DNA from: Nitrospira sp. ST-bin5
GTDB taxonomy: Bacteria; Nitrospirota; Nitrospiria; Nitrospirales; Nitrospiraceae
Direction: 5' to 3'
Length of the DNA stretch: 64,000 nucleotides
Assembly (NCBI GenBank): GCA_002083555.1
Contig: MSXN01000018.1
Span: 1 to 64,000, forward strand
Shown: one piece after another, positions 1-8,301 of the stretch
Numbering within the stretch: position 1 is the first letter of the stretch
Layout: every line of letters begins with the position of its first letter
Made by a program: the position numbers and the translations under genes
Notes under the pieces: generated by a model
What the model was told of the DNA's origin: nothing
Database searches by the model: none
Seen by the model: the letters and a program-made list of their open reading frames with translations, nothing else

Positions 1-209
1 GGATCCATCGGAGGTGATTTGGCCGGCGAACTGGGTGGTGGGACGACTGGCTGAACCACGGCTGCTGTATTCGGTAGCGCAGCCGGTACCGTATAGACTT
101 TCTTGGGATCGTACTCGGGCGGGTTTGAGGACGGCAGGTGCTTATCCCCGCCGCCGCAACCGGTTATTAGGAAGGTGCAGAAAAGGAGCAGAAAGAAGCG
201 AGTTGGCAT
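1..209 (-). CDS. Proline-rich lipoprotein, 3' end beyond window (partial)
   Basis: Reading the minus strand from the ATG at 209 gives an open frame of 69 codons that runs off the left edge without a stop. The N-terminus is a typical lipoprotein signal: basic start, hydrophobic stretch and lipobox LITGC with the acylated Cys at residue 18, followed by three Gly. The visible mature part is rich in Pro and Ser (runs of PPP and SSP), typical of a flexible periplasmic linker. A GGGAG ribosome-binding site lies just before the start. No family is recognisable from this fragment. It is divergent from the TraT-like pair. Confidence 0.75.
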   Translation of the reverse strand, partial: MPTRFFLLLFCTFLITGCGGGDKHLPSSNPPEYDPKKVYTVPAALPNTAAVVQPVVPPPSSPAKSPPMD

Positions 210-328
210 CTGACAGCTCCCTGACAAGGCAACCAACAGCTGGAATGGCCGCCATGCTAGCCCATGCGTCGGAAGTCTTCAATACGGTCCGTAAGGGGAA
301 ACGCTCACTGATCTGCCTGATTTCTCCG

Positions 329-358
329 TTGCTATTCGAGGCGGCCATTGCGTAGAAT
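329..358 (+). promoter_or_regulatory. Probable sigma70-type promoter for the TraT-like pair
   Basis: TTGCTA (329-334), an 18-base spacer and TAGAAT (353-358) lie 25 bases before the ATG at 384, which has a GAGG ribosome-binding site. The -35 matches the consensus at four of six bases and the -10 at five. Predicted from sequence only. Confidence 0.4.
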
Positions 359-383
359 CCGTCCCGCTTGGTGTGAGGTATCG

Positions 384-1100
384 ATGCGATACGTCCAGCT
401 GCTCATCCTGATCGCGCTTCCCCTCAACGCCTACGCCGGCAATATCAAAGACACCGATCTCATCGCCAGCAACACGTTCTTCCTGCCCCCCAGCACGCAC
501 AAGACCGTCTTCGTTCAGGCCCGCAATTCATCCGACAATCAGGGCGTCTCATTTCACGACCTGGTGCCGCGGTTGACCGCGAAAGGGTATGAGGTTGTGC
601 AGGATCACAGCGCCGCACACTACATCGTGCTGGCGAATATCGTCTATTGCAACATTACGAAACCGGAGATGCCGGTGGAAGCCATGGTCGCGGGCGGTTA
701 TGGCTCTGGATTCGGCTCCAAGATGATGTCCGGCCTGCAAGGTTTGTCCGGCATGGCCAGCATGGCGGGACCGCAGGGCGCCATGGCCGGGGCTGCGGCG
801 TCGATGGGGTTGAATGCCATCGAAGGCATCGGCAGTGCGGTCGGCAGTTTGTTCAGTTCGTCCTCCTCAGCTCCCAAGATGCCGGACGATGTGAACTACG
901 CCTGTATTGCGGATATCCAGATTACCGAGCAGGGTACGACTGCCTCACCATCGGCCCCGGCGAAATCCGGAGCAGGGCAGCAGACCGGTGTGTATCAAAC
1001 CCGGCTCGCGGCCGATGTGCACCAGAAGAAGTTGGATGAGGCGGAAGCGACTCCTCTGTTACAACAGAAGCTGAGCGCCGCCGTGGCGGGGAATTTCTAA
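384..1100 (+). CDS. TraT-family complement-resistance/surface-exclusion-like protein, copy 1
   Basis: 238 residues. TraT proteins are outer-membrane proteins that on F-type plasmids block mating-pair formation and confer serum resistance. The family pattern is visible: a stretch SNTFFLPPSTHKTVFVQARNSS followed by a segment ending in KGYEVVQDHSAAHYIV, matching the TraT pattern of asterisk-free beta strands after the signal. The N-terminus MRYVQLLILIALPLNAYA looks like a signal peptidase I signal with no lipobox, unlike classical TraT. A hydrophobic Gly/Ala/Met-rich central segment (about residues 98-165) replaces the usual TraT hairpin. An upstream in-frame ATG at 348 was rejected because it lies inside the predicted -10/+1 region. 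The next gene starts in its stop codon (TAATG). Confidence 0.75.
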   Translation: MRYVQLLILIALPLNAYAGNIKDTDLIASNTFFLPPSTHKTVFVQARNSSDNQGVSFHDLVPRLTAKGYEVVQDHSAAHYIVLANIVYCNITKPEMPVEAMVAGGYGSGFGSKMMSGLQGLSGMASMAGPQGAMAGAAASMGLNAIEGIGSAVGSLFSSSSSAPKMPDDVNYACIADIQITEQGTTASPSAPAKSGAGQQTGVYQTRLAADVHQKKLDEAEATPLLQQKLSAAVAGNF

Positions 1101-1846
1101 TGAGCGGTTTGTCTAATCTCCTCACGCTTTCCGTTTCGCGCCTGACGGCGATCCTGTTCCTGCTCCTGCTAGCGACCGGCTGTTCCAACATCATCCGTTC
1201 CGGCCTCATGAACAGCAACACCATCTTCCTGGACCCGAACACCAACCGGACGGTCTACACGCAGCTCCGTAACGCGTCAGAAAATCAGCAGGTGACGCTG
1301 AATGAGCTGAATGCCAAGCTGACGGCGAAGGGCTATCAGCTGGTCAAGGATCCGGAGCAGGCGAACTATTGGATCCAGGCCAAGGTCATTTACTGTCACA
1401 AAGCGGCAGAAGGTGTCACGCCGGAAAGTGTGGCCAAAGCCGGGGTCGGCGCCGGCATCAGCAGTGGCGGTGCAACGATGGCCTCTGCCGGTGATATGTC
1501 AGGGGGTGGCATGGGTGCGGGCATGATGGGCATGGGGGGAGGAATGCCGGATATGAACGCCTTGATGAGGCAGGCCATGGCCGGGGGAGGCGGGTTCCCC
1601 GGTATGCAGATGCAACAGGCTCCGAAAGAGGATGGCATCACGTATTTGTGCGTGACGGATGTGCAAATCACTGATCGCAAGCTCGGTAAGACGATCGGTG
1701 CTCCGGTCGGGGGCCAGAATGCGAGCAGCTCCAAAGTGCAGCAGATGCGTATGGTGGGTCACGTCCGACAAAAAGATCTCGACATTCCTGAAGCCACGCC
1801 GATCATTCAGGACAAGGTCAATACCGGTATTGCCGGACTGTTCTAG
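1100..1846 (+). CDS. TraT-family lipoprotein, copy 2
   Basis: 248 residues. A lipoprotein signal with lipobox LATGC (Cys near residue 28) is followed by SNTIFLDPNTNRTVYTQLRN and KGYQLVKDPEQANYWIQAKV, which closely resemble plasmid TraT. The middle (about residues 120-175) is an unusual Gly/Met-rich low-complexity stretch. The C-terminus (VRQKDLDIPEATPIIQDKV) is parallel to the end of copy 1 (VHQKKLDEAEATPLLQQKL), so the two genes are paralogues from a tandem duplication. The start codon overlaps the stop of copy 1 by one base, implying translational coupling. No conjugation genes are nearby, so mating exclusion is not supported by context; an envelope role is a guess. Confidence 0.8.
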   Translation: MSGLSNLLTLSVSRLTAILFLLLLATGCSNIIRSGLMNSNTIFLDPNTNRTVYTQLRNASENQQVTLNELNAKLTAKGYQLVKDPEQANYWIQAKVIYCHKAAEGVTPESVAKAGVGAGISSGGATMASAGDMSGGGMGAGMMGMGGGMPDMNALMRQAMAGGGGFPGMQMQQAPKEDGITYLCVTDVQITDRKLGKTIGAPVGGQNASSSKVQQMRMVGHVRQKDLDIPEATPIIQDKVNTGIAGLF

Positions 1847-1897
1847 CCGGTCTTCGCTCCCATGCTTTTCGATCCTCTGCGTACTCTCCTCAGATCC

Positions 1898-1906
1898 TGT
1901 TATACT
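1898..1906 (+). promoter_or_regulatory. Extended -10 promoter candidate for tldD-tldE
   Basis: TG-T-TATACT at 1898-1906 is a classic extended -10 element, 46 bases before the tldD start. No good -35 hexamer is seen 17 bases upstream, which is usual for extended -10 promoters. Confidence 0.4.
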
Positions 1907-1951
1907 GACCCCATTCGAGATTGGTTCACTCCTCTCAAAGGCGGTCACGCG

Positions 1952-3409
1952 ATGAGCGCTCCCACGTGGGATGATTTCGCTGAGCTCGCGCTGAAGCGCA
2001 TCACGTCATCCGGCGCCGAATACGGCGACATCCGCATCGTTCACAGCACCGCTCAGACTATCAGAGGCGAAGATCGACGGATCGCGTCGATTCGGGATTC
2101 CGACGACGTCGGGTTCGGCGTGCGTGTCCTCTATCATGGCGGCTGGGGTTTCGCCGCCAGTTCAATTCTCTCCCTTGAAGAAGTTCCGCGAGTCACCGAC
2201 CTGGCGATAGACATCGCCAGAGGGTCTGCTTCGGTTGCGATCGAGAAAGTTCGTCTGGCGGCTGAGCCGGCCCATCGAGATCGGGTCGTTACACCAGTTC
2301 GAATCGATCCCTTCACGGTTCCGCTCGGGCAGAAGGCCGAGCTGCTCTTGGCGACAATGGAATCGCTTCAGGCGCAATCCGGGGTCGTCCGTAGCAGTGC
2401 CGAGTTCTGGGCGAGGAGGGACCGGAAATTCTTCGTGTCGACGGAGGGATCTCGCCTGGAATTCGATCTCTTCGCATCGAGTGGGGATTGTACGGCGACG
2501 GCCCTCCACGACGGGCGATTTGCGAGTCGGTCTTTCAATACACCGCAACTGCGGCGGGGCTTTGAATTGATCGAAGAAGCTGATTTCCTTGGGCACGCGC
2601 CGCGCGTGGCGCGCGAGGCGGTCGAGAAGGTGCACGCGCCTGCCGTGGATGCCGGTCCATACGATCTCGTACTCGACCCTGAACATCTCTCGTTGACCAT
2701 GCATGAATCCTGCGGCCATCCGAGCGAGCTGGATCGGGCGCTCGGGTATGAAGCCAACTATGCCGGGACCAGTTTTCTGACGACGGATAAGCTCGGCACG
2801 TATCGGTACGGGTCTTCGCAAGTCACTCTGGTGGCGGACAACACCGAGCCTGAGACGCTGGCGGCTACCGGGTACGATGATGACGGAGTAGCCTGCCAGA
2901 AATGGGACATCGTACGCGACGGGCTCTTCGTGGGGTACTGCACGAACAGAGAGGTCGCGCCGAGGATCGGGGCGTCGCGCTCGCGTGGGTCGAATCGTGC
3001 CGATAGTTGGGGAAGCGTGCCAATCGTGCGCATCGCCAACATCGGTCTGGAGCCGGGCCGGGCGACCGTCGATCAGCTCATCGCGGATGTGAAGCGCGGG
3101 ATCTATATCGAAGGCCACGGCTCCTACAGCATCGATCAGCGGCGCTACAATTTTCAGTTCGGCGGGGATGCGTTCTGGCTGATCGAAAACGGCCGGCGGA
3201 CCCACATGTTGCGCGACGTGATCTACCACGGCATCACGCCGGAATTCTGGAACAGTTGCGACGGAGTGGCCGACCGGTCGCATCGTCAACGCTATGGCTT
3301 CATTACGTGCGGCAAGGGTCAGCCCGGCCAGTCCGGCTGGATGACGCATGCCGCGTCGCATGCGCGTTTCCGCAACATTCAAGTCATTCGAGGCGAGGGG
3401 CGATCATGA
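1952..3409 (+). CDS. tldD: TldD-family metalloprotease subunit
   Basis: 485 residues, normal for TldD. TldD and TldE form a heterodimeric zinc protease that degrades unfolded or RiPP-type peptides in the cytoplasm (microcin B17 maturation, CcdA degradation in E. coli). The metal site is visible: HESCGH at residues 251-256, an HExxxH motif, and the C-terminal Cys in the CGKGQPGQ block at residue 453. The ATG at 1952 is chosen over one at 1862 because the earlier one precedes the extended -10 element and adds an unconserved head. Its stop overlaps the next start (ATGA), so the two subunits are probably coupled. No RiPP precursor is evident nearby. Confidence 0.9.
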   Translation: MSAPTWDDFAELALKRITSSGAEYGDIRIVHSTAQTIRGEDRRIASIRDSDDVGFGVRVLYHGGWGFAASSILSLEEVPRVTDLAIDIARGSASVAIEKVRLAAEPAHRDRVVTPVRIDPFTVPLGQKAELLLATMESLQAQSGVVRSSAEFWARRDRKFFVSTEGSRLEFDLFASSGDCTATALHDGRFASRSFNTPQLRRGFELIEEADFLGHAPRVAREAVEKVHAPAVDAGPYDLVLDPEHLSLTMHESCGHPSELDRALGYEANYAGTSFLTTDKLGTYRYGSSQVTLVADNTEPETLAATGYDDDGVACQKWDIVRDGLFVGYCTNREVAPRIGASRSRGSNRADSWGSVPIVRIANIGLEPGRATVDQLIADVKRGIYIEGHGSYSIDQRRYNFQFGGDAFWLIENGRRTHMLRDVIYHGITPEFWNSCDGVADRSHRQRYGFITCGKGQPGQSGWMTHAASHARFRNIQVIRGEGRS

Positions 3410-4749
3410 CCGTCACCGGCGCCAAACCTTGGCCAAAGATGACCACACGCGAGGAGTTTCAGTTTATCGCCGAACTGGTTCTCAAATGTTCGACGGCGGA
3501 CCACACTTTGGTGACATTGCATGATCAGGATGGCGGCACGACACGATTTGCCAATAACCAGATTATCCAAAATGTGAATACCCGCCGGGGGAACGTAGCT
3601 GTGACAGTGGCATTCGGTGCCAGGCAGGGCACGGCGGCGACGACGGATTTCACGGCCGGTTCGCTGCGCGAGACCGTCAAGCGAGCCGAGGCGATCGCAC
3701 GCGTGTCTCCCGAAGACCCGGAGTACCTGCCGCCGGTCGGACCGCAGGAATTAGTGGCCTGTCCCACGTCGCGCAGTGAGACGCTCAAAGCCGGACCGAC
3801 TGTGCGGCTGGAATATGCGAACGAAGCGATTGGCCAATGCCGTATGGAGAATATGTCGGCTGCGGGCATTGTCTCCTCATTCCGCGCGTCGGTCGGGGTG
3901 GCGGCGGACACCGGACTCCTTGCGTTTGAAGAACGGACGGAAGCGCGATTCAGTATTACCGTGCAAGCCGGTGACGCGACCGGGTGGGCCTCGGCCGCGC
4001 ACCGTTCCATCGACCGGTTGAAAGTACAGGAACGCACGCTGTCTGCGATCCACAAGGCGACGTTGGGAGCTGAGCCTCAGGAATTGCCGCCCGGCCGCTA
4101 TCGAGTCATCCTCGAACCGGCGGCGGTAGCCGGCCTGTGGTCGTGGATCATCTGGATGCTGGACGCGAAGTCCTATCTGAAAGGCACAAGTCCGTTTGCC
4201 GGCAAACTGAAGAAGCGGATTCTGGATAAACGGTTCTCGTTGGAGAATTGTCCGGGGCACGCCGATTTGCTCGGTGTTGGCTTTACGGCCGAAGGGCTTC
4301 CGTCTACGGCATCGCCATGGATTCATCAAGGCGTCTTGCAGCAACTGGCCTATGATCGGTTTACCGCCCAGTCACAACAGATCATGCCTATCCCGACAAT
4401 CGAGGCGCCGCGCCTTTCGATCGAGGGGTCGTCGGCAAGTTCTTTGGCGCAACTCATCAAGTCGACCGACCGGGCGATCCTTGTGACCAATTTCTGGTAT
4501 CTTCGCACGGTGAATCCGACCGATCTGACCTTGACCGGCATGACGCGGGACGGGACGTTTCTGGTGGAGAAAGGCGAGATCGTCGCAGCAGCGAAGAATT
4601 TTCGCTTTCATGAGAGCCCGCTACGGGCGTTCCAACAGGTCGAAGCCTGGACGGCACCGGTGGAAGCGGTGACCTCTGAAACGGGAAAGATGCTTGTGCC
4701 CGCTGTGGTCCTTCCGGAGTTTCATTTCTCCAGCGTCACCAGATTCTAA
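3406..4749 (+). CDS. tldE: TldE/PmbA-family protease subunit
   Basis: 447 residues, in the TldE/PmbA size range. It lacks the HExxxH zinc motif found in the upstream gene, as expected of the non-catalytic partner that shapes the proteolytic chamber. N-terminal part carries the family's substrate-enclosing alpha/beta region (AINNQ-like FANNQIIQNVNTRRGNVAVTV), and the C-terminal domain ends in LVPAVVLPEFHFSS, the usual closing beta strand. The ATG at 3406 overlaps the tldD stop by four bases. A longer in-frame reading from 3007 lies inside tldD and is not used. Confidence 0.88.
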   Translation: MTVTGAKPWPKMTTREEFQFIAELVLKCSTADHTLVTLHDQDGGTTRFANNQIIQNVNTRRGNVAVTVAFGARQGTAATTDFTAGSLRETVKRAEAIARVSPEDPEYLPPVGPQELVACPTSRSETLKAGPTVRLEYANEAIGQCRMENMSAAGIVSSFRASVGVAADTGLLAFEERTEARFSITVQAGDATGWASAAHRSIDRLKVQERTLSAIHKATLGAEPQELPPGRYRVILEPAAVAGLWSWIIWMLDAKSYLKGTSPFAGKLKKRILDKRFSLENCPGHADLLGVGFTAEGLPSTASPWIHQGVLQQLAYDRFTAQSQQIMPIPTIEAPRLSIEGSSASSLAQLIKSTDRAILVTNFWYLRTVNPTDLTLTGMTRDGTFLVEKGEIVAAAKNFRFHESPLRAFQQVEAWTAPVEAVTSETGKMLVPAVVLPEFHFSSVTRF

Positions 4750-4969
4750 GCCTCAGTCGCTCTGATTCTGACGCGCGCTCACGCACCATGTTTGGAAAAA
4801 TGATTGACTCATCTGCATGGTCGGAGTAGACAAGTACGTAGTGGCTCGGAGATATCATCTGTCCCTGTTCGAGCCTGTCCGATGTTCGAATCCCTCCAGT
4901 CAGATCGTCGCAACCCGCACCACGATGTTCTGCGGTCTGGATGGTGAAGTTGATAGAGGAGGTTCCGTC

Positions 4970-5671
4970 ATGTCCCGTCGATATAGCGACCAACCCATTA
5001 ACCTGATCGCACGCATTCCTTCTCCTGAGCAGATGTCCGCCGCGCGCCCGAAGCAGCGGTCCTTCATCCAACTGGTTATGGAGTCCGGAGCAACCTGTGC
5101 GCGTGGGATTGCCGATATGGTAGCGCAGCTTCACCGGTTGGGTCGGTCGATCGGTTCTCCGATGAAGAGCCGGCCGGCTGGGAAAGCATCACTCAACCTG
5201 GCAGCCGAACCGGCGGCGTCAATGTCCCAGCCTGTTGCGGAGAAGGTCTATCTCTCCGACGATCGCCTGGCCAGATGGAATGCCCTTCTGGATGCGACGG
5301 TCCCGCACATTGAATCAGATGAACAAGGTCGGGAGCCCATTCATACACCGGTCCCTCGATCGATGGCCCGTGTTGCTGAGTCGCGCCCTCTCGATGAAGT
5401 GGTCGCCTTGCGCGTGGAGTTGTTGGCCCATCAGCAAGAGGTGGCCCGCCTGGCGGTACAGTTACAAGAGTTGAAATCGATGGTGGGTTCACAACAGCAG
5501 GTCTTGGTCTATTTGGGACAAGAGTTGGAAGCGCAACAGCTACCGATGGCCATGGCCGCGGCGCAGGCCGCTCCGTCCGCGAAGAAAGCCCGGGTGATGC
5601 GGGCGAAGTCCGGCGGAAAAGACCTGTCTGCATCACGGAAAGTATCTCGCGAGCCGTCACTCAATTTGTAA
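4970..5671 (+). CDS. Hypothetical coiled-coil protein
   Basis: 233 residues, not recognised. There is no signal peptide or membrane segment. The middle (about residues 140-190) has heptad-like Leu/Val spacing (LRVELLAHQQEVARLAVQLQ) predicting a coiled coil, followed by an Ala/Lys/Arg-rich basic tail. This arrangement recalls polyhydroxyalkanoate-granule or phasin-associated proteins but no diagnostic motif is present. The ATG at 4970 is preceded by a strong AGGAGG; an in-frame start at 4817 adds a head without any ribosome site. The 220 bases before it hold no gene. Confidence 0.6.
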   Translation: MSRRYSDQPINLIARIPSPEQMSAARPKQRSFIQLVMESGATCARGIADMVAQLHRLGRSIGSPMKSRPAGKASLNLAAEPAASMSQPVAEKVYLSDDRLARWNALLDATVPHIESDEQGREPIHTPVPRSMARVAESRPLDEVVALRVELLAHQQEVARLAVQLQELKSMVGSQQQVLVYLGQELEAQQLPMAMAAAQAAPSAKKARVMRAKSGGKDLSASRKVSREPSLNL

Positions 5672-5692
5672 CATGTTGTATGAGGTGGCTCT

Positions 5693-6052
5693 GTGCGTAG
5701 AGCGGTGATGCTGAGTGGGCTATTTTGTCTGCTGACCGGCTGCCTTTCAACCGCGGGTACTCACGAAGAGTCCCTCGGGATCGGCATTGTCCGGGGAACG
5801 TTGGGCGTTCAGCCCGAGGGACAGATACGGCTCGCGCGGCCGGCGGATACGCTATCCGTGCAGGGGGCTGTACTGTTGCTGGAAGGCGGTGCGTATGTTC
5901 TTCGCCTTCTGGATGGCTCGGAGCGCCGCGTGGCGTTGGATGAAAATACCCGCATCGACCGGCCTGCTCATGTCGGCGACAGGGTTGAAGCATTTTTGGA
6001 TAATAGCGGCCGTGCAGTCCTTATTCGCAACATCGATCACCTCACAGAGTAG
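5693..6052 (+). CDS. Small hypothetical lipoprotein
   Basis: 119 residues. It begins at a GTG with GAGGTGG six bases upstream and carries lipobox LLTGC (Cys near residue 17). The mature part is a small beta-rich domain with a KOW/SH3-like rhythm (VLLLEGGAYVLRLLDGSERRVALDENTRID), reminiscent of a periplasmic OB-like fold in which a divalent-ion-dependent barrel is common. No catalytic residues are seen. An in-frame ATG at 5708 would shorten the signal peptide. It lies 47 bases before the TPR gene and may be co-transcribed with it. Confidence 0.65.
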   Translation: MRRAVMLSGLFCLLTGCLSTAGTHEESLGIGIVRGTLGVQPEGQIRLARPADTLSVQGAVLLLEGGAYVLRLLDGSERRVALDENTRIDRPAHVGDRVEAFLDNSGRAVLIRNIDHLTE

Positions 6053-6098
6053 CCCTCAGCTGCGTGTCGCCGGAGCTGTCACTTGTTCCCGTCGTTCG

Positions 6099-7724
6099 AT
6101 GAGCCGGCTGAGTCGCGCTACTTTTTTCTGTCTCGCGCTCCTGCTGTCTTGGGGAGGCGCCGCTGAGGCGGCGGAATCCGTCCCGCTGTTCACCGATCTC
6201 GGAGCCCTTCGTCATCCGATCACCACGACGTCCGAACAGGCGCAGCAGTATTTCGATCAGGGCTTGCGTCTGGTCTACGCGTTCAATCACGAAGAGGCGA
6301 TTCGTTCGTTTGAAGCAGCAGCCCGGCACGACCCGACTGCCGCGATGGCCCATTGGGGCATCGCGCTGGCGTTAGGGCCCAACATTAACGCGCCGATGGC
6401 GAAGGGCGACGAACGGCGGGCATGGGAGGCGTTACAGAAAGCCCGGGCGCAAGCCAACCACGTCAGTCCCGCCGAGCAACGATATATTGAGGCGCTTGGT
6501 AAACGATACAGTGCCAAAGGCGGTTCCCGTGTCGCGCTCGACAAGGCCTATGCGAATGCCATGCGGACAGTCTGGCAGCGGTCGCCGGATGATCCGGATG
6601 CCGGGGTCCTCTTTACCGAAGCGTTGATGGATTTGCGGCCGTGGGATTTCTGGGCATCCGACGGACGTCCGCATCCTGGAACCGACGAGATGGTGTCGAC
6701 GCTGGAAACGGTCCTCGCCAGACATCCCGATCACCCCGGCGCCTGCCACTACTACATCCATGTCGTCGAAGCGTCGCCGAAGCCGGAGCGGGCGCTGGCC
6801 TGTGCTGAACGGTTACCTGGCCTCATGCCGGGGGCGGGGCATCTGGTGCACATGCCGGCGCATATCTATCTTCGCCTCGGCAAATATCACGAGGCGGCAG
6901 AAGGCAACGCCCACGCGGTTCATGTCGACAAAGAATACCTGGCACGCCGGGCGCCGAGCGGAGACTATGCCGATGGCTACTTCGCGCACAATCTGCAGTT
7001 TCTCTGGGCGGCGCTGATGATGGAAGGGCGTCAGGCGGAGGCGCTGAAGATCGCCCGAGAATTGACCATGACCATCACAGAAGCGGAAGCGCGGAAGGAG
7101 AAGTGGAAAGAATTCTATCTTCCGGCGCCGTTGTTTTCGATGATCCGTTTCGGCCGGTGGGATGATCTGCTCCACGAGCCGGTCCCTCCGAAGGGACTCC
7201 GGGTACAAGAAGGTATCTGGCGGTTGGGGCGTGGACTTGCGTCGGCGGCTATGGGACGGATTCCGGGAGCCGAGGGCGAACATTTTGTGCTGACGGGCCT
7301 GGCGAAGCAGTTCCGCCGTGACCGGAGTCCCGAAGACAAGACCGCGCGGACCATGTTAAGAATTGCAGAACGGCTGCTGGCGGGAGACATTGCCGCACGT
7401 CGCCAGAAGTATGACGAGGCCATCAGGATTCTGCGTGAAGGGGTGACACTGGAAGAATCTTTGCCCTACACGGAGCCTCCCTATTGGCCGATTCCCGTGC
7501 GTCACTATCTGGGGGCGATGTTGCTGACGGCCGGCCGGCCGGCCGAAGCCGAACAAGTCTACCGGGAGGATCTTCGGCGTAACCCACAGAATGGGTGGAG
7601 TCTCTGGGGATTGATCCAGAGTCTGCGCGCTCAGCATAAAGGGGGCGAAGCGGACACGATCGACGGGCAGTTCAAGTCGGCCTGGACCTATGCCGACATC
7701 ACGCTCCCGGCATCACGATTTTAA
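6099..7724 (+). CDS. Exported TPR-repeat protein
   Basis: 541 residues. The N-terminus is a signal peptide ending GGAAEAAE. Tetratricopeptide repeats follow: AQQYFDQGLRLVYAFNHEEAIRSFEAAARHDP is a clear TPR, with others around GKYHEAAEGNAHAV, RQKYDEAIRILREGV and GRPAEAEQVYREDLRRNP near the C-terminus. HMPAHIYLRLGKY and CHYYIHVVEASPKPE are conserved in a widespread family of uncharacterised exported TPR proteins found beside redox enzymes. Function is probably protein-protein interaction in the periplasm. The start at 6099 is chosen because the longer reading frame overlaps the preceding lipoprotein; no clear ribosome site is visible. Confidence 0.8.
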   Translation: MSRLSRATFFCLALLLSWGGAAEAAESVPLFTDLGALRHPITTTSEQAQQYFDQGLRLVYAFNHEEAIRSFEAAARHDPTAAMAHWGIALALGPNINAPMAKGDERRAWEALQKARAQANHVSPAEQRYIEALGKRYSAKGGSRVALDKAYANAMRTVWQRSPDDPDAGVLFTEALMDLRPWDFWASDGRPHPGTDEMVSTLETVLARHPDHPGACHYYIHVVEASPKPERALACAERLPGLMPGAGHLVHMPAHIYLRLGKYHEAAEGNAHAVHVDKEYLARRAPSGDYADGYFAHNLQFLWAALMMEGRQAEALKIARELTMTITEAEARKEKWKEFYLPAPLFSMIRFGRWDDLLHEPVPPKGLRVQEGIWRLGRGLASAAMGRIPGAEGEHFVLTGLAKQFRRDRSPEDKTARTMLRIAERLLAGDIAARRQKYDEAIRILREGVTLEESLPYTEPPYWPIPVRHYLGAMLLTAGRPAEAEQVYREDLRRNPQNGWSLWGLIQSLRAQHKGGEADTIDGQFKSAWTYADITLPASRF

Positions 7725-7750
7725 TCAGAGCAGTCTGAAGCGGAGGAGCG

Positions 7751-8293
7751 ATGCGATTCATAGTGGGTGTCATGGGGCCGGCCAAGGCGAAGAAGAAAGA
7801 TCTGGATAACGCGCGGGTACTCGGCGAATTTATCGCCAGGCGCGGCTGGGTGGTGCTTACCGGAGGACGCGACCTGGGTGTCATGGATGCCGCCTGTGAG
7901 GGAGCGAAGCGAGTCGGCGGGAGCCTGACGGTGGGAATTTTGCCCACGGCGAAGGACCGGGTGTCGTGTCATGTCGATGTGCCGATCATTACGGAAATGG
8001 GCAGCGGCCGTAACAACATCAACGTGCTCACGAGTGATGTGGTGGTGGCGTGCGGTCTAAGTGGATCTGGCACGGTGTCTGAAGTCGCGTTGGCGGTGAG
8101 AGCCGGGAAGCCCGTGATTCTTGTAGATGCCGCTCCGGCCGATGTGGCTTTCTTCCGCAAGCTGGGCAAACGCCTCGTCTCTGCAGCCGGCTCTCCGGAA
8201 GAGGCGATCGAGCTTATTATGAAGCAAATGGGCGGCAGGAAGCGCCGCTCTCATTCGGAAGAGCCGACGGAATACGGCGATCTGGCATTGTGA
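7751..8293 (+). CDS. LOG/SLOG-family nucleotide-binding protein (TIGR00725-like)
   Basis: 180 residues with a single Rossmann-like SLOG fold. Start has GGAGG five bases upstream. Motifs: GVMGPAKAKKKDLDNARVLGEF, GGRDLGVMDAACEGAK near residues 38-53, and SGSGTVSEVALAVRAGKPVILV near residues 100-120, corresponding to the PGGxGTxxE loop of lysine-decarboxylase-like (LOG) proteins, but here without Pro. LOG enzymes cleave cytokinin nucleotides; TIGR00725 members are of unknown role and probably bind or hydrolyse a nucleotide. Located between a TPR protein and the convergent LEA lipoprotein. Confidence 0.75.
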   Translation: MRFIVGVMGPAKAKKKDLDNARVLGEFIARRGWVVLTGGRDLGVMDAACEGAKRVGGSLTVGILPTAKDRVSCHVDVPIITEMGSGRNNINVLTSDVVVACGLSGSGTVSEVALAVRAGKPVILVDAAPADVAFFRKLGKRLVSAAGSPEEAIELIMKQMGGRKRRSHSEEPTEYGDLAL

Positions 8294-8301
8294 GGGTCCG
8301 A

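Noticed and set aside
1..6. GGATCC at the first bases as a cloning junction
   Set aside because: A BamHI site at the edge can be chance or a window boundary; coding continues smoothly across it in the minus-strand lipoprotein, so no vector is implied.
14..355. 113-codon plus-strand frame at the left edge
   Set aside because: It is antisense to the lipoprotein signal peptide seen on the minus strand and overlaps the TraT promoter.
2162..3382. 406-codon minus-strand open frame opposite tldD
   Set aside because: Its codons are antisense to conserved TldD motifs; protein sequence is Arg/Pro-rich with no family likeness. A GC-rich shadow.
4880..4898. tRNA T-arm-like GTTCGAATC
   Set aside because: The flanking bases do not form a T-stem and no cloverleaf or anticodon arm can be drawn nearby.
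4750..4969. Small RNA or RiPP precursor in the gap after tldE
   Set aside because: No hairpin with a T-run and no short frame with ribosome site other than the downstream gene's own head was seen.
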